From contig NZ_KI391953.1 in assembly GCF_000185725.2 (NCBI RefSeq), positions 1,480,750-1,544,749 of the forward strand: a DNA stretch of 64,000 nucleotides, written 5' to 3'. Under the pieces are notes generated by a model, which saw only the letters and a list, made by a program, of their open reading frames with translations, searched no databases and had not been told where the DNA came from. The stretch's first letter is position 1. Each line of letters starts with the position of its first letter. This stretch comes from Segniliparus rugosus ATCC BAA-974. GTDB lineage: Bacteria > Actinomycetota > Actinomycetes > Mycobacteriales > Mycobacteriaceae. The translations under genes were made by a program, and so were the position numbers. Positions 56,281 to 64,000 of this stretch are shown here, one piece after another.

Positions 56281-56739
56281 ATGCAAGCCCATTTGCGAAG
56301 CGCTGCCGCCGTTATAACGGCGTTGTCAGCCAGCTTGACGGTCCCGTGCCCTCAGGCCGCCGCCGCCCCGGAACCAGACCTCACGCTCGATTGGGCTCCG
56401 GACAACCACTGCGAGACCTTCTACGCCCCGATCCGGGTCGTCAACGGCTTCTTGGAGTGGGGGGCCAAGCAAACGTGCCGGGGCGCCTCTGTCTTCTCGC
56501 AGTACTTGCGAGTGGAGCTGCATCGCGAGCTGTACCTCTCCGGAGCCTTCTACAACGTCGACGTCGAGAACAGCGCGCTCGAGCAACGGTTCAGCAAGAC
56601 ATCCGTGTTCGACCAGACCAGACGGTGCAAGAGCGAGGCGGTGCGCACCTATCACATGCTCGTGTGGGCCTTCGCGGACGACGAGCGCCAGCGCACGTAC
56701 GGCGAGTCTGAAACAGTGGACTTGCCATGCGAACTGTGA
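56281..56739 (+). CDS. Small secreted protein, unrecognised
   Basis: 152 aa from ATG 56281 (GAGGGAGAGG upstream). Residues 1-38 form a signal peptide ending PQAAAA. The mature part has five cysteines or fewer (NHCETF, KQTCRG, RRCKSE, DLPCEL), which may form two disulphides, and is beta-rich. No family is recognised. It lies just upstream of the mce operon but has its own start signals. Confidence 0.75.
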   Translation: MQAHLRSAAAVITALSASLTVPCPQAAAAPEPDLTLDWAPDNHCETFYAPIRVVNGFLEWGAKQTCRGASVFSQYLRVELHRELYLSGAFYNVDVENSALEQRFSKTSVFDQTRRCKSEAVRTYHMLVWAFADDERQRTYGESETVDLPCEL

Positions 56740-56801
56740 CCTCGAAAAGGCCAGGCGCGCCCAGGATGACTGTGGGACAACGCACTGGTAACGTTTTGGC
56801 C

Positions 56802-56858
56802 GTGACAGCGCCCACAAGCCTTCGGACCCGATTCGGAAGTAGGGGCGCGCGACGATGA
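56802..56858 (+). CDS. Leaderless upstream ORF coupled to yrbEA
   Basis: GTG 56802 stands 7 nt after TAACGT. The 18-codon frame VTAPTSLRTRFGSRGARR ends at TGA 56856-56858, which overlaps the yrbEA ATG (ATGA). The yrbEA start itself lacks a good ribosome-binding site, so ribosomes finishing the short ORF may re-initiate on the mce operon. Confidence 0.55.
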   Translation: MTAPTSLRTRFGSRGARR

Positions 56859-57697
56859 CGACGACGCAGAAAGCCGACCGGACCTCGGTGGTGGAGCGCC
56901 TGGTCGCTTACCTCTTCGACACCGTGCTCACCAGTTTGCGCACGCTTGGCAGATGGTTCATGCTCGCTTTCGGGGCCTTCCGCTTCTTGGTCGTGGACAC
57001 GATTCGGCTGCGGCATCCCTGGAAAGAGACGATCCACCAGTGCTGGTTCATCACCAGCGTCACGGCGGTGCCGGCGCTGCTGGTCTCGGTGCCCTTCGGC
57101 ATCATCGTCATGGTCCAGGTCGGGAACCTCACCCAGCAGATCGGCGCGGCTTCGCTCACCGGCGCGGCGGGCGGGCTGGGCGTCATCCGGCAAGGGGCCC
57201 CCATCGTCGCGGCCCTCTTACTCGGCGGCGCGGCCGGTTCGGCCATCGCGGCGGACCTCGGGGCCCGGACGATCCGCGAGGAGATCGACGCAATGCGGGT
57301 GATCGGCATCAACCCGACGCAACGCCTGGTCGCGCCGAGGCTCGCCGCCATGCTTTTCGTCTCGCCGATGCTGTGCGTCTTCATCGTGTTCATCACAATG
57401 ACGGCGGGGTACCTCCTCGCGGTGATGTTCCAGGACGTGACGCCGGGAAGCTATCTCGCCTCATTCGGGGCCTTCGCGAAGCTCTCCGACATCTACGTCG
57501 CGATCGGCAAGTCGGTCTTTTTCGGCATCGTCGTGGTCATCGTGGCCTGCCAACGAGGACTTGAGACCAAGTTCGGCCCTCGTGGGGTGGCCGAGTCGGT
57601 GAACGCGTCCGTGGTGTTGGGGGTGCTCGCCACCTTCGTGCTCAACGTCGTGGTCACGCAGATTGTCGGACTCTTTATCCCGGAACAGGTGTTCTAA
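56855..57697 (+). CDS. yrbEA: MCE-transporter permease YrbEA (MlaE family)
   Basis: 280-aa inner-membrane permease with about five helices and the MlaE core AADLGARTIREEIDAMRVIGI (about residues 130-150), the EQ-like loop thought to contact the MceG ATPase. It forms the channel of an Mce lipid importer with YrbEB. The first gene of the operon; its ATG overlaps the short upstream ORF. Confidence 0.93.
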   Translation: MTTTQKADRTSVVERLVAYLFDTVLTSLRTLGRWFMLAFGAFRFLVVDTIRLRHPWKETIHQCWFITSVTAVPALLVSVPFGIIVMVQVGNLTQQIGAASLTGAAGGLGVIRQGAPIVAALLLGGAAGSAIAADLGARTIREEIDAMRVIGINPTQRLVAPRLAAMLFVSPMLCVFIVFITMTAGYLLAVMFQDVTPGSYLASFGAFAKLSDIYVAIGKSVFFGIVVVIVACQRGLETKFGPRGVAESVNASVVLGVLATFVLNVVVTQIVGLFIPEQVF

Positions 57698-57698
57698 G

Positions 57699-58571
57699 AT
57701 GACAGCCCCCGCGAGGTACTATCCGCCGATCGTCGCCCCGTTGGTGCGCGGAGTCAAAGCCGTCGTCGGCATCCCGCTCGGGTTTTTCGAGCGGATGGGC
57801 CACGTGCTCACCTTCTTCGGGCTGGTGCTCGGAGCCGTCCCGCACACGTTCCGCGCGTACGGGCGCCAGATCCGAGAGACCCTCATCGACCTCACGTGGG
57901 GCAACGGGCGCATCATCGTCGGCGGCGGGACGTTGTCGGTGCTCGCCGTGCTCGGCCTGTCGATCGGCGGAGTCATCGGCCTCGAAGCGTACAACGCCTT
58001 GTCCATCGTCAACCTCGGCCCGCTCACCGGGTTCATCTCCGCGTACGGAATGACCAGGGAGTTCGGCCCGCTGGCCGCGGCGCTTGGCTTCGCCGCCCAG
58101 GCCGGCTGCCGCATCACCGCCGAGGTCGGAGCCATGCGGATCGCGGAGGAGATCGACGCCTTGGAGGCCACGGGCATCCGGTCCATCCCCTTCGTCGTCA
58201 CCACGCGGGTGATCGCCGGCATCGCCGTCATCCTCCCGGTGTACCTCTTGACCCTGATCCTCGGCTACGAGGCGTGCTCCCTGGTCGTGAACCTGCTGAA
58301 CAACCAGTCCGCTGGCACCTACAACTACTACTTCATGCGCTTCCTCGTCCCCCAAGACGTGGTGCTCTCCCTGATCAAGACCGCGATCTTCATCGTCGTC
58401 GTGGTCATCGTCCACGGCTACCAGGGCTACTACGCCTCGGGCGGGCCGGAGGGCGTCGGCCTCGCGTCGGGCCGGGCGATCCGGTCCAGCATTGTCATCG
58501 TCGTCATTTTGAATATGCTGCTGACCCTGTTGTTCTGGGGTCGGAACACTGGTGTGAGGATATCGGGATAG
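57699..58571 (+). CDS. yrbEB: MCE-transporter permease YrbEB
   Basis: 290 aa starting at ATG 57699, one base after the yrbEA stop; a longer frame inside yrbEA is not used. The core motif is TAEVGAMRIAEEIDALEATGI (about residues 143-163), and YGMTREFGPLAAAL precedes it. It pairs with YrbEA. Confidence 0.93.
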   Translation: MTAPARYYPPIVAPLVRGVKAVVGIPLGFFERMGHVLTFFGLVLGAVPHTFRAYGRQIRETLIDLTWGNGRIIVGGGTLSVLAVLGLSIGGVIGLEAYNALSIVNLGPLTGFISAYGMTREFGPLAAALGFAAQAGCRITAEVGAMRIAEEIDALEATGIRSIPFVVTTRVIAGIAVILPVYLLTLILGYEACSLVVNLLNNQSAGTYNYYFMRFLVPQDVVLSLIKTAIFIVVVVIVHGYQGYYASGGPEGVGLASGRAIRSSIVIVVILNMLLTLLFWGRNTGVRISG

Positions 58572-58575
58572 CGCT

Positions 58576-59799
58576 ATGGCAGTCTTTCAAGATCTCTCCG
58601 GACGAGCGGCGGGACGGTCCGCGCTCCAGTTGCGCGGCGTCGCGATCACGCTGGTCCTCTCGCTCGTGGGCATCGTCTTGTACTTGTACGGCAACGGCGC
58701 GTTCACCCCGTCCTTCAAACTCCAGGTCGAGTCGGCCAGCGTCGGCGAGGGCTTGTCCGTCGGCGCGGACGTGAAGTACCGAGGCCTGCAGATCGGCAAG
58801 GTGGAAGGCATCGACACGAAAGATGTGAACCACCAGATCATCCGGCTTTCGCTCGACGCGAACCAGGCGCGCGGATTGCGAGGGATCACGAGCGCGAAAT
58901 ACCAGGCGAGCAACGTCTTCGGCGCTCCCGCCATCGAGCTGTTGTCGGGCAACGACAACACGCCCCTGAAAGAGGGCGACACGGTCAAGATCGCCTCCGA
59001 GGGCAGGGTCGCCTCGATCACCAGCTCGTTGCGGCAAATCGCGTCGCTGACCACATTGCTGGGCACCGAGAAAGTGCAGCGTCTGCTGCGCCTGGTGACG
59101 CAGAACGGCGATATCCTCGCCAGCACGCTGAAAGCGAGCTTCAGCCTTGGCAAGCTCTACGCGGACAACCTGCGCAAGCGCATCATCAACCAGATCCAAG
59201 ACATCACGCCGATCGCCAACGGGTTCGGCGCGGTGCTCGGCCCGGCCATCCGGGAGCTTGAGACGCTGTACGACCACTCGGAATTCTTGGCCCATCCGGA
59301 GAGCCGGGACGCCACCGTCGAGGCGCTGCTCAACCACAGGGTGATGGTCTTCGACGAACTCGGAGAGGTGCTCGACCGGACGAAGAGCCAAGGCGTGGAC
59401 AGCATTGGTTTCTTGCTCGACATCGGGCATCCGCTGCTGATGTCGGCGGGTTCGGCAGCCTCGGCGTGGGGGAACTTGGAGACGTTCCTCAACCGGGTCG
59501 AAGACACCATGCCGACGATCGACGGGAAAGTCAAGCTCCGTCTGGAAGTCCTCCTTCCCGCTTCTCGCGCGCTGCCACAGGACGAGGAGCCGGAGGCGCG
59601 GGGTCAGAGCCAGAAACAGCTCACGCCGGAGCAGCAGCAGCAGGTCCAGGCATTGCAGGCGCAGATCCTGGGCAGAGCGCCGCAGCAGCAGGCGGCGCAG
59701 GCTCCGCAGCAGCAGCAGGAGCAGCAGGCTCCGCAACAACAAGCAGGAAGCGACTTCGCCACGATCCCGACTCAGCGACAAGAAGGAGGCCCGCGATGA
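58576..59799 (+). CDS. mceA: MCE-family protein MceA
   Basis: 407 aa. One N-terminal membrane helix (about residues 20-42) anchors the protein; the MCE domain follows (VGADVKYRGLQIGKVEGI, about 64-81), then a long helical region that builds the lipid tunnel. The last 75 residues are low complexity, with runs of Gln (EQQQQVQALQAQ, APQQQ repeats). ATG is 4 bp after yrbEB. It overlaps mceB by 4 bp. Confidence 0.93.
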   Translation: MAVFQDLSGRAAGRSALQLRGVAITLVLSLVGIVLYLYGNGAFTPSFKLQVESASVGEGLSVGADVKYRGLQIGKVEGIDTKDVNHQIIRLSLDANQARGLRGITSAKYQASNVFGAPAIELLSGNDNTPLKEGDTVKIASEGRVASITSSLRQIASLTTLLGTEKVQRLLRLVTQNGDILASTLKASFSLGKLYADNLRKRIINQIQDITPIANGFGAVLGPAIRELETLYDHSEFLAHPESRDATVEALLNHRVMVFDELGEVLDRTKSQGVDSIGFLLDIGHPLLMSAGSAASAWGNLETFLNRVEDTMPTIDGKVKLRLEVLLPASRALPQDEEPEARGQSQKQLTPEQQQQVQALQAQILGRAPQQQAAQAPQQQQEQQAPQQQAGSDFATIPTQRQEGGPR

Positions 59800-60884
59800 A
59801 AGTAGGGCTGGATCTCCTGAAATTCATAGCCTTCGGACTGGTCGTCTTCGTCTGCGGTTCGATCATTTTCCGCGTCCTCACCAGCCCGATCAAAGGGGAG
59901 ACGGACCGATACACAGCCGTTTTCAATGATGTGTCGAGCCTGCGGGAGAACAGCGACGTCCGAATGTCCGGAGTGCTCGTCGGCAAGGTGCAGCAAGTGG
60001 AGCCGGTGGTGGACGGGGCGGACCCGGACAACCGCGACGCGGCGCACGCGCATGTCGTGTTCACGTTGGAGAAGAAGTACTCGATCTACCGCAACACGAG
60101 GCTCGCGGTCCGTTATGAGAACCTCCTCGGCGTCCGCTATTTGGAGATCATCCCGCCCGAGCAGCCGGGATCGCAGAGGCTGTCGCCCGGATCGGTCATC
60201 CGGTTGGACCAGACAGTTTCCTCGTTCGACGTCTCGACGCTGTTCAACGGGTTGAAGCCTATTTTCGACGAGGTCGACCCGGCGAACCTCAACAAATTCA
60301 CCGAAGACATCCTGGTCCTCATGCAGGGCGACACCACGAATCTCGGCGAAGTCCTCGGCGAGATCAAGACGCTCTCGCTCTTCGCGGAGAGCCGGGACGA
60401 GCTGTTCAAGGCCATCTTCGACCAGGTCGGAAAAATCTCCGAAGTGCTGCCCGGCAAGGCGCATATGATCCTCGACCTTTTGAAGCAGTTCAGCGGCTTG
60501 TTCCTCGGGTTCGCCGAACAGAGCGACGTGCTCGACAAAACGATCGACATGACACTGCGCGCGGAGCATACGCTGCTGCCGCTGCTCTCTGAGCTTGAGG
60601 CCTCCTACGACGAGCTTTACGGCCCGGTGGACGCCTTCCTATTCCGAGTGCTGCCGCAGCTCGGACCGATCGCGAACATGTTCGCGATCGCGCCGGAGCT
60701 GATCCCTGCGCCGTACGAGTCCTCGCAAGTCGGCACCGACCACCAGGCGAGGCTCGTGAGCTTGCTCGTCGGCAAGTACCAGGACAATCCCGCTGAGAAC
60801 AAGACGGCGATTTGCAAGCCAAAGACGATCGTGAGCCCGTTGGGCACGATGGTCTTCTCGGGCAATGTGGAGGATTGCGCGTGA
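59796..60884 (+). CDS. mceB: MCE-family protein MceB
   Basis: 362 aa with an N-terminal helix (residues 8-28) and MCE domain (DVSSLRENSDVRMSGVLVGKV), followed by a helical tunnel region and a C-terminal segment with two cysteines (AICKPK, VEDCA). AAGGAGG precedes ATG 59796, which overlaps the mceA stop. Part of the hexameric Mce assembly. Confidence 0.93.
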   Translation: MKVGLDLLKFIAFGLVVFVCGSIIFRVLTSPIKGETDRYTAVFNDVSSLRENSDVRMSGVLVGKVQQVEPVVDGADPDNRDAAHAHVVFTLEKKYSIYRNTRLAVRYENLLGVRYLEIIPPEQPGSQRLSPGSVIRLDQTVSSFDVSTLFNGLKPIFDEVDPANLNKFTEDILVLMQGDTTNLGEVLGEIKTLSLFAESRDELFKAIFDQVGKISEVLPGKAHMILDLLKQFSGLFLGFAEQSDVLDKTIDMTLRAEHTLLPLLSELEASYDELYGPVDAFLFRVLPQLGPIANMFAIAPELIPAPYESSQVGTDHQARLVSLLVGKYQDNPAENKTAICKPKTIVSPLGTMVFSGNVEDCA

Positions 60885-61924
60885 GCATTATTGGCAGGGT
60901 CCGCAGCGAAGAGGCCGAACGCAGGCTGCAGCTTCTTTTCGGCGTCTTCTCCGCGTTCATCGTCTCCGTCATTCTGGCGGGCACTGCGATCATCTACTTC
61001 TTCCCATTCGGCGAGAAGCCGTACAGCGTGCGGCAATACGTCACCGGCGGGCTCAAACCGGGCGACTCGGTGCGCTTGGCGGGCATCGACATCGGCCAAG
61101 TGAAAAGCGTGGGCCTTGAAGGCGACCATGTGCTGGTGAAGTTCAACATCCGCGACGACATCCGGGTGGGCGACCAGTCCGGCACGGAGGTCAAACTCCT
61201 CACCCCAGTGGGCGGGCACTTCCTCGAGCTCAAGCTCAAAGGCAAAGAGCCGCTCGGCGACAAGCCGATCCCGGTCGAGCGCAGCCACAGCCCGTTCGAC
61301 GAGTTCGGCGACCACAAGCCGCAGGACCCGTTCGCGGAGCGCAAGCCGTGGGAGATCCTCGACACGGTCGGCGCGGCAACTGAACAGTTCAAACAGGTCA
61401 ACGTGGGCAATCTGCGCAAGATCCTCGACATCTTGACGAAAGCTCTGGACAGCCAGCCGGATGTTATCCGTGTCACGCTCGACGCGTTCGCGAAGGTCAT
61501 CGACACGCTTGTCTCGCGCGAAGACCAGCTCAGGCAGGCCGTCGGCGTGGTCCACGAGTACCTCAAAGAGTTCGGGATGGAAAAGGACATGCTGCGCGAG
61601 ACTTTGAACCGGCTCGCACGTCTGTCTGTGGCGTTCAACAAATGGAAGGCTGATTTCCCAGAGCTCCTCGACCAGTTCAGCTGGCTGATCAAATTCCTCC
61701 AGCGGCCGACGTTCGCGGTGGAGAACCGCTTGGCCACCCCGATCGGCGATATCGAGGATCTGCTGGAGAACTTGTTCCGCCATCCGGACAACCCAATCGA
61801 CACGATCAACCAGATCATCGACTCGATTTTCCGAGGTGTCGGCGTGCTCTACGACCACGAGCCGCGCCGGGTCGGCCCGGAGAACCGGAACGCCTGCATT
61901 CGGGCCGGTCGGGAGGATTGCTGA
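60881..61924 (+). CDS. mceC: MCE-family protein MceC
   Basis: 347 aa; start at GTG 60881 inside the mceB stop (GTGA). Membrane helix about residues 20-42, MCE domain VTGGLKPGDSVRLAGIDIGQV (split here as VTGGLKPGDSV then RLAGIDIGQV), then helices. C-terminal cysteines (NACIRAGREDC) parallel those of MceB. Confidence 0.92.
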   Translation: MSIIGRVRSEEAERRLQLLFGVFSAFIVSVILAGTAIIYFFPFGEKPYSVRQYVTGGLKPGDSVRLAGIDIGQVKSVGLEGDHVLVKFNIRDDIRVGDQSGTEVKLLTPVGGHFLELKLKGKEPLGDKPIPVERSHSPFDEFGDHKPQDPFAERKPWEILDTVGAATEQFKQVNVGNLRKILDILTKALDSQPDVIRVTLDAFAKVIDTLVSREDQLRQAVGVVHEYLKEFGMEKDMLRETLNRLARLSVAFNKWKADFPELLDQFSWLIKFLQRPTFAVENRLATPIGDIEDLLENLFRHPDNPIDTINQIIDSIFRGVGVLYDHEPRRVGPENRNACIRAGREDC

Positions 61925-63051
61925 TGAGATCTTTTCGCAATGCTTTCATCATGGTGCTGGCGGTCGCTGTCGTCCTGAGCCTCGGCTTCGGCGGCAACTG
62001 GCTCTACCACAAGAAGCTCTTCCCCACCCGGACGATCTGCGCGACCTTCCGCGACGGCTTCGGCCTCTACCCTGGCAACAACGTCTCGCTCCTTGGCGTG
62101 GACGTCGGGAAGGTCGTTTCGGTCGAGCCGCAGGACGATGTCGTGAAAGTGCTCTTCGAGGTGCCCAAGGACCTCGATCTGCCCGCGGATGTCAAGGCGA
62201 TCACGAATGGAGCCTCGGTGGTCACCGATATGCGGGTGGAGCTGACAAAGGGGTACAAGGACGGTCCGAAGTTCACGGGCGAGCACTGCCTCGAGGCGAA
62301 GAACGGCGACACGAAGACGCCGGTGCCGCCGAGCGAGACACTCGAGACGCTCACGAACTTCGCCGACGGGCTGACCGGCAACGCCGACCCGAACCAGCCT
62401 GTCGGCCAGATCGCGACGCTGCTGCGCCGAGTGCAGGAGTCCATCTCCGGGAAGGGCCCGGAGATCAACGAGGTGTTCCGCAAATCGATGCGGCTGTTCA
62501 ACACGGATGTGTTCCCCGAGCCGCTGCTTGTGGATCTGATCGAGAACACAGACTTGCTCTTGCGCGAGCTCAACACCACGAGCAAGATGGATTTGCTCAC
62601 CGTCCAGGACAATATCCAAGGGCTCGTCGACTTTCTGACCGATTTCCAGATCACGTTCTCGAAGGCCATTTACGCGGACGCCCAGCTCATCACCAGCTTG
62701 AGCTACTCGGTGATTCGGCTTGAGCCGATGCTCGGAAGGTTGCTCCAGCTTTTGATGCCCGCGTTGCACCGAACGCTCTCGGCGCTCAACGACAGCATCG
62801 ACATCCTGGAGCAGATTCCGACCTTGCTCAACAACTGGCAGGCGGTGCTCGACCCGCGTATCGACCCTGGCGCGCAGAGCTTCGGCCCCGTCACGCTGGA
62901 CCTCGCGGTCACCGCGGCGAAAGGCACCTGCGAGTGGGTCAACACCTTCTCGCCCCGGATCGCGCCGGTCTGCCCGTTCGACATGGGCATGGGCACCACG
63001 ATCGACTGGGGCCTGGTCCGGCTGGTGCTCGGCGAAGGAGGGTGGCGTTGA
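61924..63051 (+). CDS. mceD: MCE-family protein MceD
   Basis: 375 aa; ATG 61924 shares one base with the mceC stop. Membrane helix about residues 8-28; MCE domain GFGLYPGNNVSLLGVDVGKV (about 50-69); a long helical region; and the conserved C-terminal CEWVNTFSPRIAPVCPF cysteine segment. Confidence 0.93.
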   Translation: MRSFRNAFIMVLAVAVVLSLGFGGNWLYHKKLFPTRTICATFRDGFGLYPGNNVSLLGVDVGKVVSVEPQDDVVKVLFEVPKDLDLPADVKAITNGASVVTDMRVELTKGYKDGPKFTGEHCLEAKNGDTKTPVPPSETLETLTNFADGLTGNADPNQPVGQIATLLRRVQESISGKGPEINEVFRKSMRLFNTDVFPEPLLVDLIENTDLLLRELNTTSKMDLLTVQDNIQGLVDFLTDFQITFSKAIYADAQLITSLSYSVIRLEPMLGRLLQLLMPALHRTLSALNDSIDILEQIPTLLNNWQAVLDPRIDPGAQSFGPVTLDLAVTAAKGTCEWVNTFSPRIAPVCPFDMGMGTTIDWGLVRLVLGEGGWR

Positions 63052-64000
63052 TGACGCGTGTTGTGCGATCAATCCTGGTCGTGGTTCTCGCGCTGTCCCT
63101 CGGGGCGTGCTCGGCGCTCGAGGCGCTCGATCCGGCGAAGATTCCCGTCAGGGGGAACCATATTGAGGGCGGCTATTACGTCAAGGCCGTGTTCAAAAGC
63201 GTGCTGAACTTGCCGGATCGGGCCAAAGTGGTGTCCAACGGCGTGCGGGTCGGCATCCTGGAAGGGGTCTCCCTCGATCCAGAGACCGGCCATGTGACGG
63301 TCACGATGCATCTGAGCGAGGGCGCGCAGATCCCGCAGAACGCTTCGATCCAGCTGCGTCAGTCCACCTTGTTCGGCGACACGTTCCTTTCGGTCATCTC
63401 TCCTCCGGGCGACGCGAGCGATTTCCTGCACGACGGCAGCGTCATCGACATCGAGCACACGCTGTCCAGCGATCAGGTTGAGGATGTCTTGCAGGGCCTC
63501 TCCGATCTGGTGACCGGCGGCTCCATCCAAGACATCAACCGGCTCCAGGTGAATGCTGTCCAGCAGTTCCCGCAGGACCCGCAAGAACTCGTTCGGCTGC
63601 GCGACGTGCTGTTGAACACGATTGGCGATCTTGCGCATAACACTCCCGTGCTCGACAACCTTTTGCACAGGCTGTTGGACATTCTCACTCAGCTGGCGGA
63701 CAATCGCGAGGACGTGGACAAGCTTGCGATCAACGGCCCCCAACGATTCGCCGGCGTCGGAGTCGTGATCAACGAGGTCGCGAAATTCTTCATCGCCCTG
63801 GGGCTCCCGGCGGAAGGTTTCGGCGACCTGTTCCTGCCGTACGCCAGAGATCTGCACGATATGCTCGGCGCGGGCAAGATCTTCGTGCGCGAGCTCGCCC
63901 GTTTCGACCTGACCTTCCCGTACAACCTCGATCGGCTCAAAGGCTTCTTCGCCTACTACCTGCTGCCGTACTGGATGGGCGGCGAGGAGAACGTCGAGAT
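63051..64000 (+). CDS. mceE: MCE-family lipoprotein MceE (3' end outside the window)
   Basis: At least 316 aa visible. ATG 63051 overlaps the mceD stop (TGATG). A lipoprotein signal ends in LSLGAC (Cys19), as in LprK/LprN-type MceE proteins. The MCE domain follows (VVSNGVRVGILEGVSL). The frame is open at the window edge; mceF is expected next. Confidence 0.92.
   Translation, partial: MTRVVRSILVVVLALSLGACSALEALDPAKIPVRGNHIEGGYYVKAVFKSVLNLPDRAKVVSNGVRVGILEGVSLDPETGHVTVTMHLSEGAQIPQNASIQLRQSTLFGDTFLSVISPPGDASDFLHDGSVIDIEHTLSSDQVEDVLQGLSDLVTGGSIQDINRLQVNAVQQFPQDPQELVRLRDVLLNTIGDLAHNTPVLDNLLHRLLDILTQLADNREDVDKLAINGPQRFAGVGVVINEVAKFFIALGLPAEGFGDLFLPYARDLHDMLGAGKIFVRELARFDLTFPYNLDRLKGFFAYYLLPYWMGGEENVE

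Overview
The window is high-GC actinobacterial DNA (roughly two-thirds G+C by eye) from a mycolic-acid lineage (Mycobacteriales). It carries an mce operon, an MmpS/MmpL pair, mshA (mycothiol), a trehalose-type LpqY-SugA-SugB importer, FadD15-like and CtaA proteins, and gene pairs known from Mycobacterium (SDR/ROK regulator/mshA/YbjN; FAH protein/gltX; lgt/pyk/tesB; serA/leuB). Blocks that lie far apart in M. tuberculosis sit together here, so this is a rearranged relative. A Segniliparus-like organism is my best guess, from recall and not proven. Many genes look leaderless: a TAnnnT -10 box lies 6-8 nt before the start codon.

Layout. 1-3 kb: 5'-truncated lpqY, sugA and sugB with no sugC following, then a tRNA-Gly whose 3' half is duplicated. 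3-6 kb: a decayed catabolic patch (GMC oxidoreductase wreck, intact resorcylate/salicylate-decarboxylase-like gene, aldehyde dehydrogenase stub). 6-13 kb: mmpL/mmpS, an unrecognised 590-aa protein, a queuosine-precursor transporter and an enoyl-CoA hydratase. 13-18.7 kb: an accessory cassette of helical, YxxxE-bearing and lipoprotein genes that looks like a type VII secretion substrate locus, with one frameshifted duplicate. 18.7-32 kb: mostly housekeeping genes (ctaA, fadD15-like, SDR, ROK regulator, mshA, gltX) and a tRNA-Gln/Glu/Glu cluster ending in a strong terminator. 32-36 kb: MFS transporter, two tandem VC0807-type membrane proteins, an LppP/LprE-type lipoprotein.

36.2-38.5 kb is the most striking region. 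A Ro60/Rsr (TROVE + vWFA) gene is preceded by four tandem Y-RNA-like genes. Each has a closing stem, the conserved GGGCCGRRGC start and, in most cases, a clear promoter. The first contains a complete tRNA mimic in permuted order (T arm, closed acceptor stem, D arm), as in YrlA-type bacterial Y RNAs.

38.6-47 kb: aldehyde dehydrogenase, lgt, pyk, tesB, a secreted serine protease, serA and leuB. 47.5-56 kb: an operon-like set (frameshifted SRPBCC gene, adenylate-forming ligase, a fused double flavoprotein, a PcaB/fumarase-superfamily lyase, a GAF/PucR-type regulator). Its makeup recalls the aspartate-nitrosuccinate pathway genes creM/creE/creD, so it may be an undescribed nitrite- or diazo-forming locus. 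56.8-64 kb: an mce operon (yrbEA, yrbEB, mceA-mceD, start of mceE) preceded by a leaderless 18-codon upstream ORF overlapping yrbEA. All calls are from reading the sequence; no database search was run.
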